From Bacteroidota bacterium (GTDB lineage Bacteria; Bacteroidota; Bacteroidia; Bacteroidales; JAADJA01): a stretch of 13,587 bases of DNA. The position numbers were made by a program, and so were the translations under genes. Below, one piece after another: positions 13,184-13,587 of this stretch (within the stretch, counting starts at the first letter, position 1; each line of letters starts with the position of its first letter). The notes under the pieces are model-generated. The model was not told where the DNA came from and ran no database searches. It saw nothing but the letters and a program-made list of their open reading frames with translations. The DNA is taken from contig JAJRTT010000233.1 of the NCBI GenBank assembly GCA_024278155.1, positions 1-13,587 of the forward strand, given 5' to 3'.

Positions 13184-13215
13184 CAAAATTAGTTGCCCGT
13201 GAACGGATTGCCAAA
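13184..13215 (-). promoter_or_regulatory. Promoter of the small membrane protein gene
   Basis: On the minus strand TTTG (plus 13212-13215) is followed after exactly 20 bases by TAATTTTG (plus 13184-13191), matching TTTG-N20-TAnnTTTG. Transcription should start near 13178, about 19 bases before the ATG. The -7 element lies within a perfect inverted repeat, GGGCAA and TTGCCC (13181-13198), which could be an operator or a start-site hairpin. Confidence 0.7.
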
Positions 13216-13218
13216 TTT

Positions 13219-13240
13219 TTCGGTAAACAATAGGTTAACA
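13219..13240 (-). promoter_or_regulatory. Tandem TTAACA-type box, small membrane protein promoter
   Basis: Half-sites TAAACA (13224-13229) and TTAACA (13235-13240) are separated by ATAGG, an 11-base period. The 22-base box is 20/22 identical to the box at 9072-9093 and lies the same 3 bases upstream of the -33 TTTG, so the two promoters probably share an activator. Confidence 0.6.
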
Positions 13241-13255
13241 AAGAAGTTTTTGAGG

Positions 13256-13286
13256 GTGTCGGTTTCGCTCGAAGCGAAACCGACAC
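13256..13286. repeat. Perfect 14-bp inverted repeat with 3-base loop
   Basis: Arms GTGTCGGTTTCGCT and AGCGAAACCGACAC enclose CGA. It is the longest perfect hairpin in the window and starts 15 bases beyond the 13219-13240 box. There is no U-tract. It is the first of a dense hairpin cluster that runs to the window end. Confidence 0.75.
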
Positions 13287-13312
13287 TTCTGTTGGGAACA
13301 CTGAATAATGGA

Positions 13313-13567
13313 GCAAGTGTCCACACTTGCGTTGTGTTTTGCTTACCTACCATAAGTGCCTGTATGCATTTTGTGACTGTGGCGGGCAAATCAAATCAGG
13401 GGATTTGAACTCCGCCCGGCGTAGTCAGGAGACTACGCCGGGAATGGGGCTGCACCTGGCAAAATGGCAAAGCGTCCACGCTTGTGTGTTGGTCGCAGAC
13501 CAAAAGTGCCTCGTTCCACCACAGATACAATCTGTGATGGGCGGGGTCTTGCAGACCAAAAGTGCCT
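13313..13567. repeat. Cluster of palindromic and direct repeats (REP-like)
   Basis: No gene is supported from 13241 to the window end. The region contains perfect inverted repeats at 13313-13330 (GCAAGTGT/ACACTTGC), 13391-13408 (TCAAATC/GATTTGA, inside an outer GGCGG/CCGCC pair at 13381-13416), 13470-13483 (AAGCGT/ACGCTT), 13491-13501 (GGTC/GACC), 13520-13536 (CACAGAT/ATCTGTG) and 13545-13557 (GGTCT/AGACC). The octamer AAGTGCCT follows at 13354, 13504 and 13560. A 17-base word is exactly repeated at 13495-13511 and 13551-13567. The layout suggests three diverged modules of hairpin plus AAGTGCCT. Confidence 0.65.
13415..13442. repeat. Perfect 12-bp G+C-rich hairpin
   Basis: Arms CCCGGCGTAGTC and GACTACGCCGGG enclose an AGGA loop. 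It sits in the middle of the repeat cluster and touches the GGCGG/CCGCC outer stem on its left. There is no U-tract on either strand. Confidence 0.7.
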
Positions 13568-13587
13568 TAATCCTTAGCCATTTGTTT

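Noticed and set aside
13189..13408. Short frames on both strands across 13189-13408
   Set aside because: They cross the promoter, the activator box and perfect hairpins, contain mirror-image peptides produced by the inverted repeat, and show no coding signature.
13381..13442. tRNA gene on the minus strand, suggested by a GTTCAAATCC stretch like a T-arm
   Set aside because: The flanking bases do not form a 5-bp T stem, and no acceptor stem, D-arm or anticodon arm can be assembled; the bases belong to the local hairpins instead.
13313..13567. CRISPR array
   Set aside because: The repeats are short, diverged, palindromic and irregularly spaced (AAGTGCCT at 13354, 13504 and 13560), with no uniform spacers and no cas genes in the window.

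Overview
The window looks like a chromosomal segment of a Bacteroidota bacterium, probably Cytophagales-like; the order is an inference. Supporting signs are a DUF5686-type outer-membrane protein, a large secreted S8 protease with PKD, GEVED and dockerin-like modules, TlpA-type thioredoxins with long N-terminal domains, a PGGG-linker small membrane protein, promoters of the TTTG-N20-TAnnTTTG type, and A/C-rich leaders without clear Shine-Dalgarno sequences.

Layout. Bases 1-1785 (+) carry the 3' end of a DUF5686-family beta-barrel gene and a radical SAM/SPASM gene 30 bases downstream. A hairpin separates these from a convergent ECF sigma factor plus zinc-binding anti-sigma pair (1848-2750, -). 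Bases 2876-4558 (+) are the pyrH-frr housekeeping block, with two oddities: a remnant of a RecG-like/AlbA-type ATPase gene sits between the two genes, starting directly after the pyrH stop, and frr has an in-frame TGA in place of a normally near-invariant glycine codon. Bases 4815-13240 are read entirely from the minus strand. In transcription order they hold a small signal-peptide/TM protein, a KTSC-domain protein, a doubtful small basic secreted ORF, a lipoprotein with a degenerate (CxxS) thioredoxin-like domain, a TlpA-like CPHC thioredoxin protein, and a 1300-residue modular subtilisin-like protease ending in a good terminator. The last ~330 bases (13256-13587) have no convincing gene and are packed with perfect inverted repeats and short direct repeats.

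Regulation. The most striking signal outside the genes is a shared promoter design in front of the protease (about 9030-9127) and the small membrane protein (about 13180-13240). Each has TAnnTTTG, TTTG 20 bases upstream, and, exactly 3 bases further, a 22-base box made of two TTAACA-like half-sites at an 11-base period. The protease promoter has a second box. This suggests one OmpR/PhoB-type activator controls both genes. The protease mRNA would have a ~205-nt structured leader. Its translation-start leader is nearly identical (16/17) to that of the TlpA-like gene. The secreted products together (protease, lipoprotein, thioredoxin, small membrane protein) suggest an envelope or secreted-protein function, but the sequence does not establish a joint pathway.
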